Assembly: GCF_012272695.1 (NCBI RefSeq)
Contig: NZ_CP050902.1
Span: 3,968,001-4,032,000 of the forward strand
Origin: Nocardioides sp. JQ2195
GTDB taxonomy: Bacteria > Actinomycetota > Actinomycetes > Propionibacteriales > Nocardioidaceae
Direction: 5' to 3'
DNA length: 64,000 nucleotides
Positions 25,871 through 33,642 of the stretch are shown in pieces; the stretch's first letter is position 1; every line of letters starts with the position of its first letter. The notes under the pieces are model-generated. The model was not told the origin of the DNA. It searched no databases and saw only the letters and a list, made by a program, of their open reading frames with translations. The position numbers and the translations under genes were made by a program.

Positions 25871-26326
25871 TCACCGCAGCCGACGCGCCAGGGTCGGGAC
25901 CACGATCGTCGCGGCGACGACGTGCAGCGCGATCAGTGTGGCCGCCGAGCCGGCGTCGAACCCGAAGGTGAGGTCCGGGACGAAGGAGAGCACGGTCAGG
26001 GCGACGGCGGTCCGCACGAACGTGGTGCGCGGCCGGCGTGCCTTGCGGGCCAGCACGGCGGCCATCGCGACGCCGACGAGCGAGAAGACCAGCGTGAGCT
26101 GGGCGAAGCCGGCGAGCGGGATGCTCTCACCGCCGGCCTCGGCGGCGAACGAGACGCCGGCGGACGACGCGATCGCCGCCAGGACGGTGGTGGCGACCGA
26201 CGCGACGACGGCCGCGGCGACTCCGTGCTTCCAGACCGTACGACGCCCCGGGCGGTCGACGGGACCGGTGACGGGACCGGCGACGGGACCGGTGGCGTGG
26301 GTGCTGGGGATCTGCGTGGTGGACAT
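25871..26326 (-). CDS. DUF6069-like four-helix membrane protein
   Basis: 151 residues from MSTTQIP; longer in-frame starts lack a ribosome site. The N-terminal 25 residues contain a Gly-Pro-Val repeat (GPVAGPVTGPVD) from a tandem ACCGGT/GACGGG tract. Four hydrophobic helices follow, with IPLAGFAQLTLVFSLVGV, TFVRTAVALTVLSFVPDLTF and LIALHVVAATIVVPTLARRL, typical of the actinobacterial DUF6069 family. Function unknown. Convergent with the kinase gene. Confidence 0.7.
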   Translation of the reverse strand: MSTTQIPSTHATGPVAGPVTGPVDRPGRRTVWKHGVAAAVVASVATTVLAAIASSAGVSFAAEAGGESIPLAGFAQLTLVFSLVGVAMAAVLARKARRPRTTFVRTAVALTVLSFVPDLTFGFDAGSAATLIALHVVAATIVVPTLARRLR

Positions 26327-26534
26327 GTCGGAACTCCCATGTGTTCGGCAGGTCGCCGGTGCGACCCGCTCATGCCCTCTCCACGAACGGACGAGGACCG
26401 ATTCGACACCGGCCGGAAGGAATTCTCGAGATCTCTTCCCGATCACGTGTGGCAGGTTGTCGTATTGACGGGGTGCCGTTCGTGGTGGAGCTGAAGGCAG
26501 TCATCAGGGCTGCCGCCGACAGAGGAGACGCAGG

Positions 26535-26897
26535 ATGACGCACTACTTGATGTCCGTGCACGGTCCGGCCGAGATGGAGGACTACGGCAACTACGGCTCG
26601 AAGGAGGCGATGGAGGAGGCGTTCGAGGCCACCAGCGCCTACAACGACCAGCTGAAGGCCGATGGCTACTGGGTCTTCGCCGGCGGGCTCCAGCCCGCGT
26701 CGACGGCCACCGTCGTCGACGGCCAGGGCGAGAAGCCGGTGATGACCGACGGCCCCTACCTGGAGACGAAGGAGCTCATCGGCGGCTTCTGGGTGATCGA
26801 CGCACCCGACCTCGACGTGGCGCTCGAGCTCGCGGCCGCGGCGTCCAAGGCCTGCCGGGGCAAGGTCGAGGTCCGTCCGTTCGACGGCCTGGCCTGA
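26535..26897 (+). CDS. YciI/DGPF-domain protein
   Basis: 120 residues. MTDGPYLETKELIGGFWVIDAPDLDVALELAAAAS holds the DGPF-type motif of the YCII superfamily, a dimeric ferredoxin-like fold. In actinobacteria these genes stand next to ECF42 sigma factors, as here with 20 bases between them, and are the usual members of the ECF42 regulon. The biochemical role is not established. Confidence 0.88.
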   Translation: MTHYLMSVHGPAEMEDYGNYGSKEAMEEAFEATSAYNDQLKADGYWVFAGGLQPASTATVVDGQGEKPVMTDGPYLETKELIGGFWVIDAPDLDVALELAAAASKACRGKVEVRPFDGLA

Positions 26898-26917
26898 CCC
26901 GGTCGGACCATCGAACG

Positions 26918-28126
26918 ATGCAGACCGGGACGGCGGTCGAGCGGGTCTTCCGCGAGGAGTACGGCCGTCTGATCGCCTCGCTCGTCCGCCGTTTCGGTGA
27001 CATCGACATCGCCGAGGAGGCGGCGAGCGAGGCCCTGGTCGCCGCGCTGGAGAAGTGGCCGGCCTCCGGCGTACCTCCCAACCCGGGAGGGTGGCTCACC
27101 ACCACGGCCGGCAACCGCGCCATCGACCGGATCCGCCGCGAGAAGCTGCGCGACACGAAGCACCGGGCGGCACTGATGAACCACGACGACACGCCTCCGG
27201 ATCCCACCGGACCGGTCGAGGACGACCGGCTGCGCCTCCTCTTCACCTGCTGCCACCCGGCACTGGCGCCGGAGGCCCGGATCGCGCTGACCCTGCGGCT
27301 CCTCGGTGGGCTCACCGTCCCCGAGATCGCCCGGGCCTTCCTCGTGCCCGAGACCACGATGGGCCAACGCATCACCCGCGCCAAGAAGAAGATCTCCGCA
27401 GCCAACGTCCCCTACCGGGTGCCCGAGGGCGACGACCTCCCGGAGCGACTCAGCGGGGTGCTGACGGTGCTGTTCCTCGTCTTCAACGAGGGCTACCTCG
27501 CCAGCGGCGACGGTGACCCCGTTCGCGTCGAGCTCACCGGCGAGGCGATCCGACTGGTCCGGATCCTGCGCGGGCTGCTCCCCGACCAGCCCGAGGTGGC
27601 CGGGCTGCTCGGACTGCTGCTGCTGACCGACGCCAGGCGTGAGTCACGGGTCAGGAACGGGCAGCTCGTCCCCCTTCCCGAGCAGGACCGGGCGGGGTGG
27701 GACCGGGACCTGATCGCCGAGGGGCACACACTGGTCCGGGAGTGCCTCGCGATCAACCAACCCGGTCGCTACCAGATCCTCGCCGCGATCAACGCCGTCC
27801 ACACCGACGCCCCGAGCGCCGCGGACGTCGACTGGGCCCAGGTGGTCGCGCTCTACGACCAGCTGACCCGGCTCGACGACTCACCGATCGTCGCACTCAA
27901 CCGCGCGGTGGCGATCGCGGAGCTGGACGGCCCCGAGGTGGCCCTGGCCCTGGTGGATCGACTTCCGCTCACCGGCTACCACGCCTGGCACGCGACCCGT
28001 GCGGAGCTGCTCCGTCGGCTCGGTCGCAGGGCCGAGGCGAGGGCGGCGTACGACGAAGCGCTCGCCGCGACGCAGAACCGCGCCGAGCGTGCCCACCTGG
28101 AAGCGAAGCGCGCCGAGCTGGCCTGA
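26918..28126 (+). CDS. ECF42-type RNA polymerase sigma factor (COG4941)
   Basis: 402 residues, far longer than ordinary ECF factors. Sigma2 is FREEYGRLIASLVRRFGDIDIAEEAASEALVAAL and sigma4 LLGGLTVPEIARAFLVPETTMGQRITRAKKK. A C-terminal ~200-residue helical, TPR-like extension (DUF6596; DDSPIVALNRAVAIAELDGPE) is characteristic of ECF42 and needed for its activity in studied members. No anti-sigma gene lies beside it, as usual for this group. Confidence 0.9.
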   Translation: MQTGTAVERVFREEYGRLIASLVRRFGDIDIAEEAASEALVAALEKWPASGVPPNPGGWLTTTAGNRAIDRIRREKLRDTKHRAALMNHDDTPPDPTGPVEDDRLRLLFTCCHPALAPEARIALTLRLLGGLTVPEIARAFLVPETTMGQRITRAKKKISAANVPYRVPEGDDLPERLSGVLTVLFLVFNEGYLASGDGDPVRVELTGEAIRLVRILRGLLPDQPEVAGLLGLLLLTDARRESRVRNGQLVPLPEQDRAGWDRDLIAEGHTLVRECLAINQPGRYQILAAINAVHTDAPSAADVDWAQVVALYDQLTRLDDSPIVALNRAVAIAELDGPEVALALVDRLPLTGYHAWHATRAELLRRLGRRAEARAAYDEALAATQNRAERAHLEAKRAELA

Positions 28127-28142
28127 GACCCCCGCACGAGGC

Positions 28143-28835
28143 CTACGGGGAGGTGCTGGCCGCGTCGCCGACCCGGATCACACCGGTCCTCACCACGTCG
28201 GCACAGACGGCCAGGAGCATGTCACGCTCCCGCGTCAACGGCTTGAGCAGTCGACCTTCGGCGCGGGCGCCGTCCTGGTCGAGGTCGACCATCCGGCACC
28301 GGGGAAGCCGTTGCACCCCTCGCAGCAGCACGTCACCGAGCGCGATGTCCCGCCCGACCCACTGCTCCTCGACGAACGGCTCGTCGGTGTCCAGGAGGAG
28401 GTTCACCCTCAGTCTTCGCGGATCGACACTGATGCCCCAGCGCTCAGCACACCACGCGAGCGTCGCCGTGCCCACCAGGGACACCGCTCCTGAGTCCTGG
28501 TGCGGCACCTCCCCCTCCGGGGCGATCCGGACACGCACACCCATCGCCGTGCTCAGCTCCTCGTCGAGACCCGCGTCCCCGACCTGCCACTCACCACCCG
28601 GGCCCGCCACCACGACCTCACCGGATGGGGCCGTCGTCGCGGCGTAGGAGAAGACCTGGTCACGCCGGCGGAAGCGGCGGGTGTTCTTGCCCGAGGCGAA
28701 GTGGCCGTCGTCGTCCTCGACGGCGAACCAGCGGTCGCCCTTGAGGCCGCGCGCGTCCAGCACGGCAGTCTCGAGCGCCTCGCCACCCATCGACTTGACC
28801 GGATAGCGACGCAGCGCTGCGACCGAGATGCCCAT
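28143..28835 (-). CDS. MOSC-domain protein
   Basis: 230 residues. The N-terminal beta-barrel (VAALRRYPVKSMGGEAL...LDARGLKGDRWFAV) is followed by the MOSC core (RLRVNLLLDTDEPFVEEQWVGRDIALGDVLLRGVQRLPRCRMVDLDQDG), with the Cys in PRCRMV where molybdenum cofactor sulfur is bound. It resembles YcbX/mARC-like Moco enzymes that reduce N-hydroxylated compounds. Convergent with the sigma factor. Confidence 0.88.
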   Translation of the reverse strand: MGISVAALRRYPVKSMGGEALETAVLDARGLKGDRWFAVEDDDGHFASGKNTRRFRRRDQVFSYAATTAPSGEVVVAGPGGEWQVGDAGLDEELSTAMGVRVRIAPEGEVPHQDSGAVSLVGTATLAWCAERWGISVDPRRLRVNLLLDTDEPFVEEQWVGRDIALGDVLLRGVQRLPRCRMVDLDQDGARAEGRLLKPLTRERDMLLAVCADVVRTGVIRVGDAASTSP

Positions 28836-28938
28836 GGGTCACAGCCTCCCACTCCGGGGTCGTGCCGGCGGCAGCCTGGGCCCGCCCCCGACCCGAGGTT
28901 GCCGCGCCTGCCGCACCTGCCCGGTTCCGCTGACAGCA

Positions 28939-28975
28939 GAACGCTCGACCGTTCGGGCAGTCAGGTGGCTAACCT
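28939..28975 (+). promoter_or_regulatory. Promoter and dyad of the ClgR/PopR-like gene
   Basis: GAACG-CTCGAC-CGTTC (28939-28954) is a perfect 5-bp dyad that contains CGCTCGACC. TAACCT at 28970-28975 is a good -10; its start point would fall on the A of the ATG at 28982, which suggests a leaderless mRNA. Confidence 0.5.
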
Positions 28976-28981
28976 CGAGGC

Positions 28982-29302
28982 ATGGGTCACCTGCTGCCGC
29001 TGCCAGTGCCGTCCGCTCCCGAGACCATGCCCGTCGAGCCGGAGCCGCTGTGGCGCGAGGTGACCGGTGACCTGCTCCGCGAGCGCCGCCACCAGCGCGG
29101 GGAGAAGTTGAGCGAGACGGCCGGCCGAGCCGGCATCTCCACGCAATACCTCTCCGAGATCGAGCGCGGCCGCAAGGACCCGTCCTCGGAGGTGCTCTCG
29201 GCGGTGGCCGGTGCCCTCGACCTGACCTTGCGCGACCTGGCCGGTGCCGCCGCCCGCAGGCTGCACGCCGTGCCGCAGCCCCCCCTCGCACTCGCCGCCT
29301 GA
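28982..29302 (+). CDS. ClgR/PopR-type activator of clp genes
   Basis: 106 residues. LWREVTGDLLRERRHQRGEKLSETAGRAGISTQYLSEIERGRKDPSSEVLSAV is the XRE domain almost as in ClgR/PopR. The protein ends in LALAA, like an SsrA-type degron; the Streptomyces homologues are removed by ClpP through C-terminal alanines. It converges on an extra clpP pair, the arrangement known for popR and clpP3-clpP4. ClgR and PopR are not easily told apart by sequence. Confidence 0.85.
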   Translation: MGHLLPLPVPSAPETMPVEPEPLWREVTGDLLRERRHQRGEKLSETAGRAGISTQYLSEIERGRKDPSSEVLSAVAGALDLTLRDLAGAAARRLHAVPQPPLALAA

Positions 29303-29318
29303 CGGCGACCAGAACGCG

Positions 29319-29906
29319 TCATCGGCTGCTGATCACCGCGTCCGCCAAGCCGTAGGCGACCGCCTCGTCAGCACGGAAGATCCGGTCTCGATCGGTGTCG
29401 CGGCGCAGCGCCGCGACGTCCTGGCCGGTGTGCAGGCTCAGCGCCTGCTCCATCTCCTCGCGCACGCGCAGGATCTCGTCGGCGGCCAGGATCAGGTCGG
29501 GGATCGTCCCGCGTCCCTGGCCCGACGGCTGGTGCAGCATCACCCGTGCGTGCGGCAGCACCGAGCGTTGCCCCGGCTCGCCCGCGGCGAGCAGCAGCGC
29601 CGTGCTCGAGAAGGCCTGCCCCACACAGGTGGTCGCCACGGGCGCCCGGCAGAACCGGATCGTGTCGTAGAGCGCGAAGGTCGCGGTGATCGATCCGCCG
29701 GGCGAGTTGATGTAGAGGTTGATCGGGACGTCCGGGCTCTCGGACTCGAGGTGCAGGATCTGCGCGATGAGAGCGTTCGCGACGCCGTCGTCGATCTCCG
29801 TGCCAAGGTAGACGATCCGCTCCTCGAGGAGCCGGCTGTAGACATCCATCACCTTCTCGCCACGCGGCGTGCGGCTGACCACGTTGGGGATCGTGTAGCT
29901 GCTCAT
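29319..29906 (-). CDS. clpP: ClpP-family protease subunit (second of pair)
   Basis: 195 residues. Triad: Ser100 in [15 protein letters not shown], His125 in MLHQPSG, and an Asp in [28 protein letters not shown] is the ClpP core. ATG overlaps the upstream clpP stop by 4 bases. Pairs of unequal ClpP subunits form mixed tetradecamers in actinobacteria and work with ClpX/ClpC, neither of which is in this window, so this is probably an accessory (clpP3/P4-like) pair. Confidence 0.9.
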   Translation of the reverse strand: MSSYTIPNVVSRTPRGEKVMDVYSRLLEERIVYLGTEIDDGVANALIAQILHLESESPDVPINLYINSPGGSITATFALYDTIRFCRAPVATTCVGQAFSSTALLLAAGEPGQRSVLPHARVMLHQPSGQGRGTIPDLILAADEILRVREEMEQALSLHTGQDVAALRRDTDRDRIFRADEAVAYGLADAVISSR

Positions 29907-30523
29907 CGGGTCGCCTCCTGCCGCAGTCCCGTCGTACGACGTGGGAGTGGACGGATCTGGTCGAGGTCGGTGACGAGGTGGTCCACGAAGCCGTAGTCGA
30001 GGGCCTCCTCGGCGCTGAACATGTGGTCCCGCAGGGAGTCCTCGAAGACCCGCTCGGGTGTCTTCCCGGTGCGGTCGGCGACGATCCCGAGCACCGTGTC
30101 GCGCATGTGGCGCAGGTCGTCGGCCTGCAGCTCGATGTCGACGGCGTTGCCACCGATCCCGGCCGAGCCCTGGTGCAGCAGCACCTTGGCGTGCGGGAGC
30201 GCATACCTCTTGCCGTCGGCTCCGCAGCACAGCAGGAACTGTCCGGCGGAGTAGGCCATGCCCAGCACCACCGTGGAGACGTCGTTGGGCACCAGGCGCA
30301 TGGTGTCGGCGATCGCCAGCATCGCGGTCACCGATCCCCCCGGTGAGTTGATCCAGAGGCTGATGTCGGTGCTCGGGTCGTCGGTCGACAGGAGCACGAG
30401 CTGGGCACACAGCAGCGCGCCGATCTCGTCGTCCAGAGGGGAGTCGAGGAGCAGGATGCGCTGGCGGAGCAGGTCCTCCGAGGTGCGCCTGCCCAGGGCC
30501 GGGGGTCGGTGTTCTTCGGTCAT
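29903..30523 (-). CDS. clpP: ClpP-family protease subunit (first of pair)
   Basis: 206 residues. Ser92 in [11 protein letters not shown], His117 in VLLHQGS and Asp166 in SLRDHMFS make the triad. [17 protein letters not shown] is conserved. The ATG has no ribosome site: a GGCTCGAGC repeat directly precedes it, so translation may be leaderless. First gene of the leftward clpP pair. Confidence 0.9.
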   Translation of the reverse strand: MTEEHRPPALGRRTSEDLLRQRILLLDSPLDDEIGALLCAQLVLLSTDDPSTDISLWINSPGGSVTAMLAIADTMRLVPNDVSTVVLGMAYSAGQFLLCCGADGKRYALPHAKVLLHQGSAGIGGNAVDIELQADDLRHMRDTVLGIVADRTGKTPERVFEDSLRDHMFSAEEALDYGFVDHLVTDLDQIRPLPRRTTGLRQEATR

Positions 30524-30524
30524 G

Positions 30525-30552
30525 GCTCGAGCGTGCCGCGGCAGGCTCGAGC
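30525..30552 (-). promoter_or_regulatory. Tandem GCTCGAGC boxes before the clpP pair
   Basis: GCTCGAGC occurs at 30525-30532 and 30545-30552, exactly 20 bp apart (two helix turns), the first right next to the ATG. Read on the minus strand both give CGCTCGAGCC, close to CGCTCGACC in the neighbouring clgR/popR promoter. A candidate binding site for that regulator; inferred. Confidence 0.45.
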
Positions 30553-30565
30553 GCAGAAGGGTGTG

Positions 30566-30593
30566 CTGCCCGGAGCAGAACTGCTCGGGGCAG
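30566..30593 (-). terminator. Hairpin between sulP and clpP
   Basis: CTGCCCGGAGCAG and CTGCTCGGGGCAG (12 of 13 pairs) around a 2-base loop, 24 bases after the sulP stop. There is no T run. Most likely a terminator for the leftward sulP transcript, though it could also be an operator for clpP. Confidence 0.5.
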
Positions 30594-30617
30594 ATGCCGG
30601 ACCGCCGGCTCCTCCGG

Positions 30618-32129
30618 TCAGTGCGAGGGCAGTTCCCCGCTCAACCGGCCGTGGCGCTGCGCGCTCGCGGCGTTGAGCCCGGTGATCTCGACGGACGTGC
30701 CCCTGCGTTCGTACTTGGTGGTGATGGCGTCGAGGGCCGCCACCGTCGAGGCGTCCCAGACGTGCGAGGCCGACAGGTCGATGACCACCCGGTCGGGGTC
30801 GTCGGCGTACGCGAACTGGGTGTAGAGGTCGTTGCTGGAGGCGAAGAACAGCTCCCCGGTGACCCGGTAGACCGCGGTCGGCCCGTCCTCGTCCTCGACC
30901 AGCTCACGATGGGTCTCGGTGAGGTGAGCGACGCGACGGGCGAAGAGCGTCATCGCCACGAGGACACCCACGACGACGCCGATGGCCAGGTTGTGGGTCG
31001 CGACGGTGAGGACGACGGTCGCGATCATCACGGTGGTCTCGGACTTCGGCATCCGCCGCAGCGTGCGCGGCCGGATCGAGTGCCAGTCGAAGGTGCCGAC
31101 CGAGACCATGATCATCACGGCGACCAGCGCGGCCATCGGGATCAGCGCGACGACGTCACCGAAGCCGACCACGAGGATCAGCAGGAACACGCCGGCCAGG
31201 AAGGTCGAGATGCGGGTGCGCGCACCGGAGGCCTTCACGTTGATCATGGTCTGGCCGATCATCGCGCAGCCGCCCATGCCGCCGAAGAACCCGGTGATCA
31301 CGTTGGCGGCCCCCTGGCCCCAGGCCTCCCGGGTCTTGTTGGAGTGCGTGTCGGTGATGTCGTCGACCAGCTTGGCGGTCAGCAGCGACTCCAGCAGGCC
31401 GACCAGGGCTATCGCCAACGCATAGGGCGCGAGGATCCTGAGCGTCTCCAGCGTCAACGGGACATCGGGGAGGAAGAGTGACGGCAGGCTGTCGGGCAGC
31501 TCCCCCTCGTCACCGACGTTCGGCACGTTGACGGCGGCCAGGATGGTGAAGCCGGTCAGCGCGACGATCGCGACCAGTGGTGCCGGGATGACCTTGTTGA
31601 TCCGGGGGAAGCCGACGATCATCGCGATCCCGGCGGCGATCATCGCGTAGACGGGCCAGGGCACGTCCACCATGTGCGGCACCTGGGCCAGGAAGATGAG
31701 GATCGCCAGCGCGTTGACGAAGCCGACCATCACCTGCCGGGGGATGAACCGCATCAGCTTGGCCACACCGGCCAGTCCGAGGGCGACCTGCAGCACACCG
31801 GCCAGCAGGACCGTGGCGATGAGGTGGTCCATGCCGTGGTCGCGCATCACCGGTGCGATCACCAGCGCCACCGCTCCGGTGGCGGCAGAGATCATCGCCG
31901 GTCGCCCGCCCAGGAAGGAGATCGACACGGCCATCGTGAAGGCGGCGAAGAGGCCCACCCGCGGATCGACGCCGGCGATGATGGAGAACGAGATCGCTTC
32001 CGGGATCAGCGCCAGCGCCACGACCAGTCCGCCCAGCACCTCGGTGCGCAGCAGCCGTGGTGAGCGGAAGGCGTTGCGGACCGTGGGCTCGAGTGCAGGT
32101 GTTGCGGCGGTCGGTGTGGCAAGGGGCAT
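30618..32129 (-). CDS. SulP-family anion transporter with STAS domain
   Basis: 503 residues from MPLATPT. About 11 hydrophobic segments (LLRTEVLGGLVVALALIPEAISFSIIAGVDP is the SulP opening; GGMGGCAMIGQTMINVKASG the central signature). The C-terminal STAS domain includes RVVIDLSASHVWDASTVAALD with the Ser/Thr site. SulP carriers move sulfate, bicarbonate or other anions. Divergent from a MerR regulator with a clear dyad between them, so it is probably its target. Confidence 0.9.
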   Translation of the reverse strand: MPLATPTAATPALEPTVRNAFRSPRLLRTEVLGGLVVALALIPEAISFSIIAGVDPRVGLFAAFTMAVSISFLGGRPAMISAATGAVALVIAPVMRDHGMDHLIATVLLAGVLQVALGLAGVAKLMRFIPRQVMVGFVNALAILIFLAQVPHMVDVPWPVYAMIAAGIAMIVGFPRINKVIPAPLVAIVALTGFTILAAVNVPNVGDEGELPDSLPSLFLPDVPLTLETLRILAPYALAIALVGLLESLLTAKLVDDITDTHSNKTREAWGQGAANVITGFFGGMGGCAMIGQTMINVKASGARTRISTFLAGVFLLILVVGFGDVVALIPMAALVAVMIMVSVGTFDWHSIRPRTLRRMPKSETTVMIATVVLTVATHNLAIGVVVGVLVAMTLFARRVAHLTETHRELVEDEDGPTAVYRVTGELFFASSNDLYTQFAYADDPDRVVIDLSASHVWDASTVAALDAITTKYERRGTSVEITGLNAASAQRHGRLSGELPSH

Positions 32130-32217
32130 GGCAGGCTCTCGGTGGGCAGCAGAACGGGCGGTGCGCACCGTGCGTGCGCGCTGGCAGGCAGCGCCAGCGG
32201 AAGTCCGAGCAAACCCT

Positions 32218-32233
32218 ACCCTTGCGTAAGGGT
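32218..32233. promoter_or_regulatory. MerR-type operator in the sulP/merR divergent promoter
   Basis: ACCCTT-GCGT-AAGGGT is a perfect 6-bp dyad 27 bases before the merR GTG. MerR regulators bind such dyads within the spacer between -35 and -10. Confidence 0.6.
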
Positions 32234-32260
32234 TGAGTGGCCATCATCCCGGGAGCGAGA

Positions 32261-32674
32261 GTGACCACTGTGAGCAGCACCAACGAGCCCGCCGGGCGGT
32301 CTGCCGGCACGATGCACATCGGCGAGGTGGCGACGAGGACCGAGCTCTCCCTGCGCTCGTTGCGCCACTGGGACGAGGTCGGACTGCTGCGACCCTCCGG
32401 GCGCAGTGAGGGCGGGTTCCGTCTCTACACCGAGGCAGACGTCGAGCGGATCCTGGTCATCCGCCGGATGAAGCCCCTCGGCTTCACCCTCGAGCAGATG
32501 CGGTCCGTGATGGTCGACCTCGACCACCTGCACGACGGCTCCGGAGAGTCGCTGGAGCAGGCCCGGGACCGGCTGGGGACGATCGCCCGGGAAGCCGCCG
32601 AACGTCGCGCCACGCTGCAACGCCAGCTCGAGATGGCCGACGAGTTCATCGGCCTGCTCAGCGCCGAGATGTAG
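32261..32674 (+). CDS. MerR-family transcriptional regulator
   Basis: 137 residues from the GTG with GGGAG six bases upstream (GTGs at 32237 and 32270 are alternatives). MHIGEVATRTELSLRSLRHWDEVGLLRPSGRSEGGFRLYTEADVERILVIRRMKPLGFTLEQM is the classic MerR DNA-binding region. A short coiled coil follows, with no metal-binding Cys in the tail, so it is not a heavy-metal sensor. Divergent from sulP, which it probably controls. Confidence 0.88.
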   Translation: MTTVSSTNEPAGRSAGTMHIGEVATRTELSLRSLRHWDEVGLLRPSGRSEGGFRLYTEADVERILVIRRMKPLGFTLEQMRSVMVDLDHLHDGSGESLEQARDRLGTIAREAAERRATLQRQLEMADEFIGLLSAEM

Positions 32675-32680
32675 GCCGTC

Positions 32681-33541
32681 GTGGCCACCTGCTCGCCGCT
32701 CGCGCGAAACGTCCCGGTTGCCGTGGCCGCCCTCGCCCTGGTCACCTCGGCCCTCGTCGGGTGCAGCCCCGACGCCCCGCCCTCTCCGAGCGGGGCGGAG
32801 CCGGTCGAGAACGCCACCACCACCCTCATGCAGTACACCCACGACCGGGTCAACCGGGTCCTGGTGGTGAAGATCGAGGCCGGGGACCAGCCCGTCCGGG
32901 TGCAGGGAGTGGAGGTGGTCTCAGGGGCATTCAGCGGCACCGGTCCGAGGGAGTACGACGCCACGGTGTCCCCGCACGCAACGCTCGACCTGCGTGTCCC
33001 CCTGGGCGACCCGGTGTGCGACCACGACCTGTCCCCCGCCGACGTCTCGGTCGAGTTCCGGGTGCACGGCGACCGGGTCGTCGTGGAGGAGCCGGCCGGA
33101 AGCGACACCCTCGCCTCCATCCATCAGCAGGAGTGTGCAGCCAAGACTGCCGTCGAGGAGCTCCCGCTCGTGTGGGGCGCACGCTGGCGGGCCACCGGCG
33201 CGGGTGAGGACCTCGTCCTCCACGCGCCGTTGCACGTCGGGCCGGTCTCCTCCGGGACGGCGGCCCGGCTGGTCGCCGTCGAGGGATCCGTGATCTTCGT
33301 TCCCGAGACTGACCGGCTGCCGCTGGACCTCGCGGTCGGCGACACCCGGCTGGTCGACGTCCGGTTCCGCCCCAACCGTTGTGACGCCCACGTGTGGGAG
33401 ACCTCGATGGGCTTCCAGTTCGCCGCGCGGCTGCGGATCACCGGCGTGGCCGAGGACGTGCTCGTCCCCCTCGTTCCCCCGCGCCCGAAACAGCAGCTCT
33501 TGACCCGGTCGTGGCAGGAGCAGTGCGACGTCACCCGCTGA
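32681..33541 (+). CDS. Lipoprotein of unknown function
   Basis: 286 residues from a GTG, 6 bases after merR. VAVAALALVTSALVGCS is a lipoprotein signal peptide with lipobox LVGC; the Cys would be lipid-anchored outside the membrane. The mature protein is beta-rich with four further Cys residues that could pair. No family recognised. Probably co-transcribed with merR. Confidence 0.65.
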   Translation: MATCSPLARNVPVAVAALALVTSALVGCSPDAPPSPSGAEPVENATTTLMQYTHDRVNRVLVVKIEAGDQPVRVQGVEVVSGAFSGTGPREYDATVSPHATLDLRVPLGDPVCDHDLSPADVSVEFRVHGDRVVVEEPAGSDTLASIHQQECAAKTAVEELPLVWGARWRATGAGEDLVLHAPLHVGPVSSGTAARLVAVEGSVIFVPETDRLPLDLAVGDTRLVDVRFRPNRCDAHVWETSMGFQFAARLRITGVAEDVLVPLVPPRPKQQLLTRSWQEQCDVTR

Positions 33542-33555
33542 GCGGTGAGAACTCA

Positions 33556-33617
33556 ATGAACAGAACCTTCACGCGGCGCCCCTGACGCGGGAGCGTGCGA
33601 CAGGGACGTGACCCCTG
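33556..33617 (+). promoter_or_regulatory. Nine-codon leader ORF and competing hairpins before the GntP gene
   Basis: A short ORF MNRTFTRRP (33556-33585) ends in CCCCTGA. CAGGG at 33601-33605 can pair either with the CCCTG inside the leader (33579-33584) or with CCCTG at 33613-33617, giving two mutually exclusive stems. That is the layout of an attenuator. No T run is present. Inferred. Confidence 0.3.
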
Positions 33618-33642
33618 CCACACCTCTCGAACTGGAGCACTC

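Noticed and set aside
29319..30523. The clpP pair as the housekeeping clpP1P2
   Set aside because: No clpX or tig nearby and a PopR/ClgR gene adjacent; an accessory pair is more likely, although the rest of the genome is unseen.
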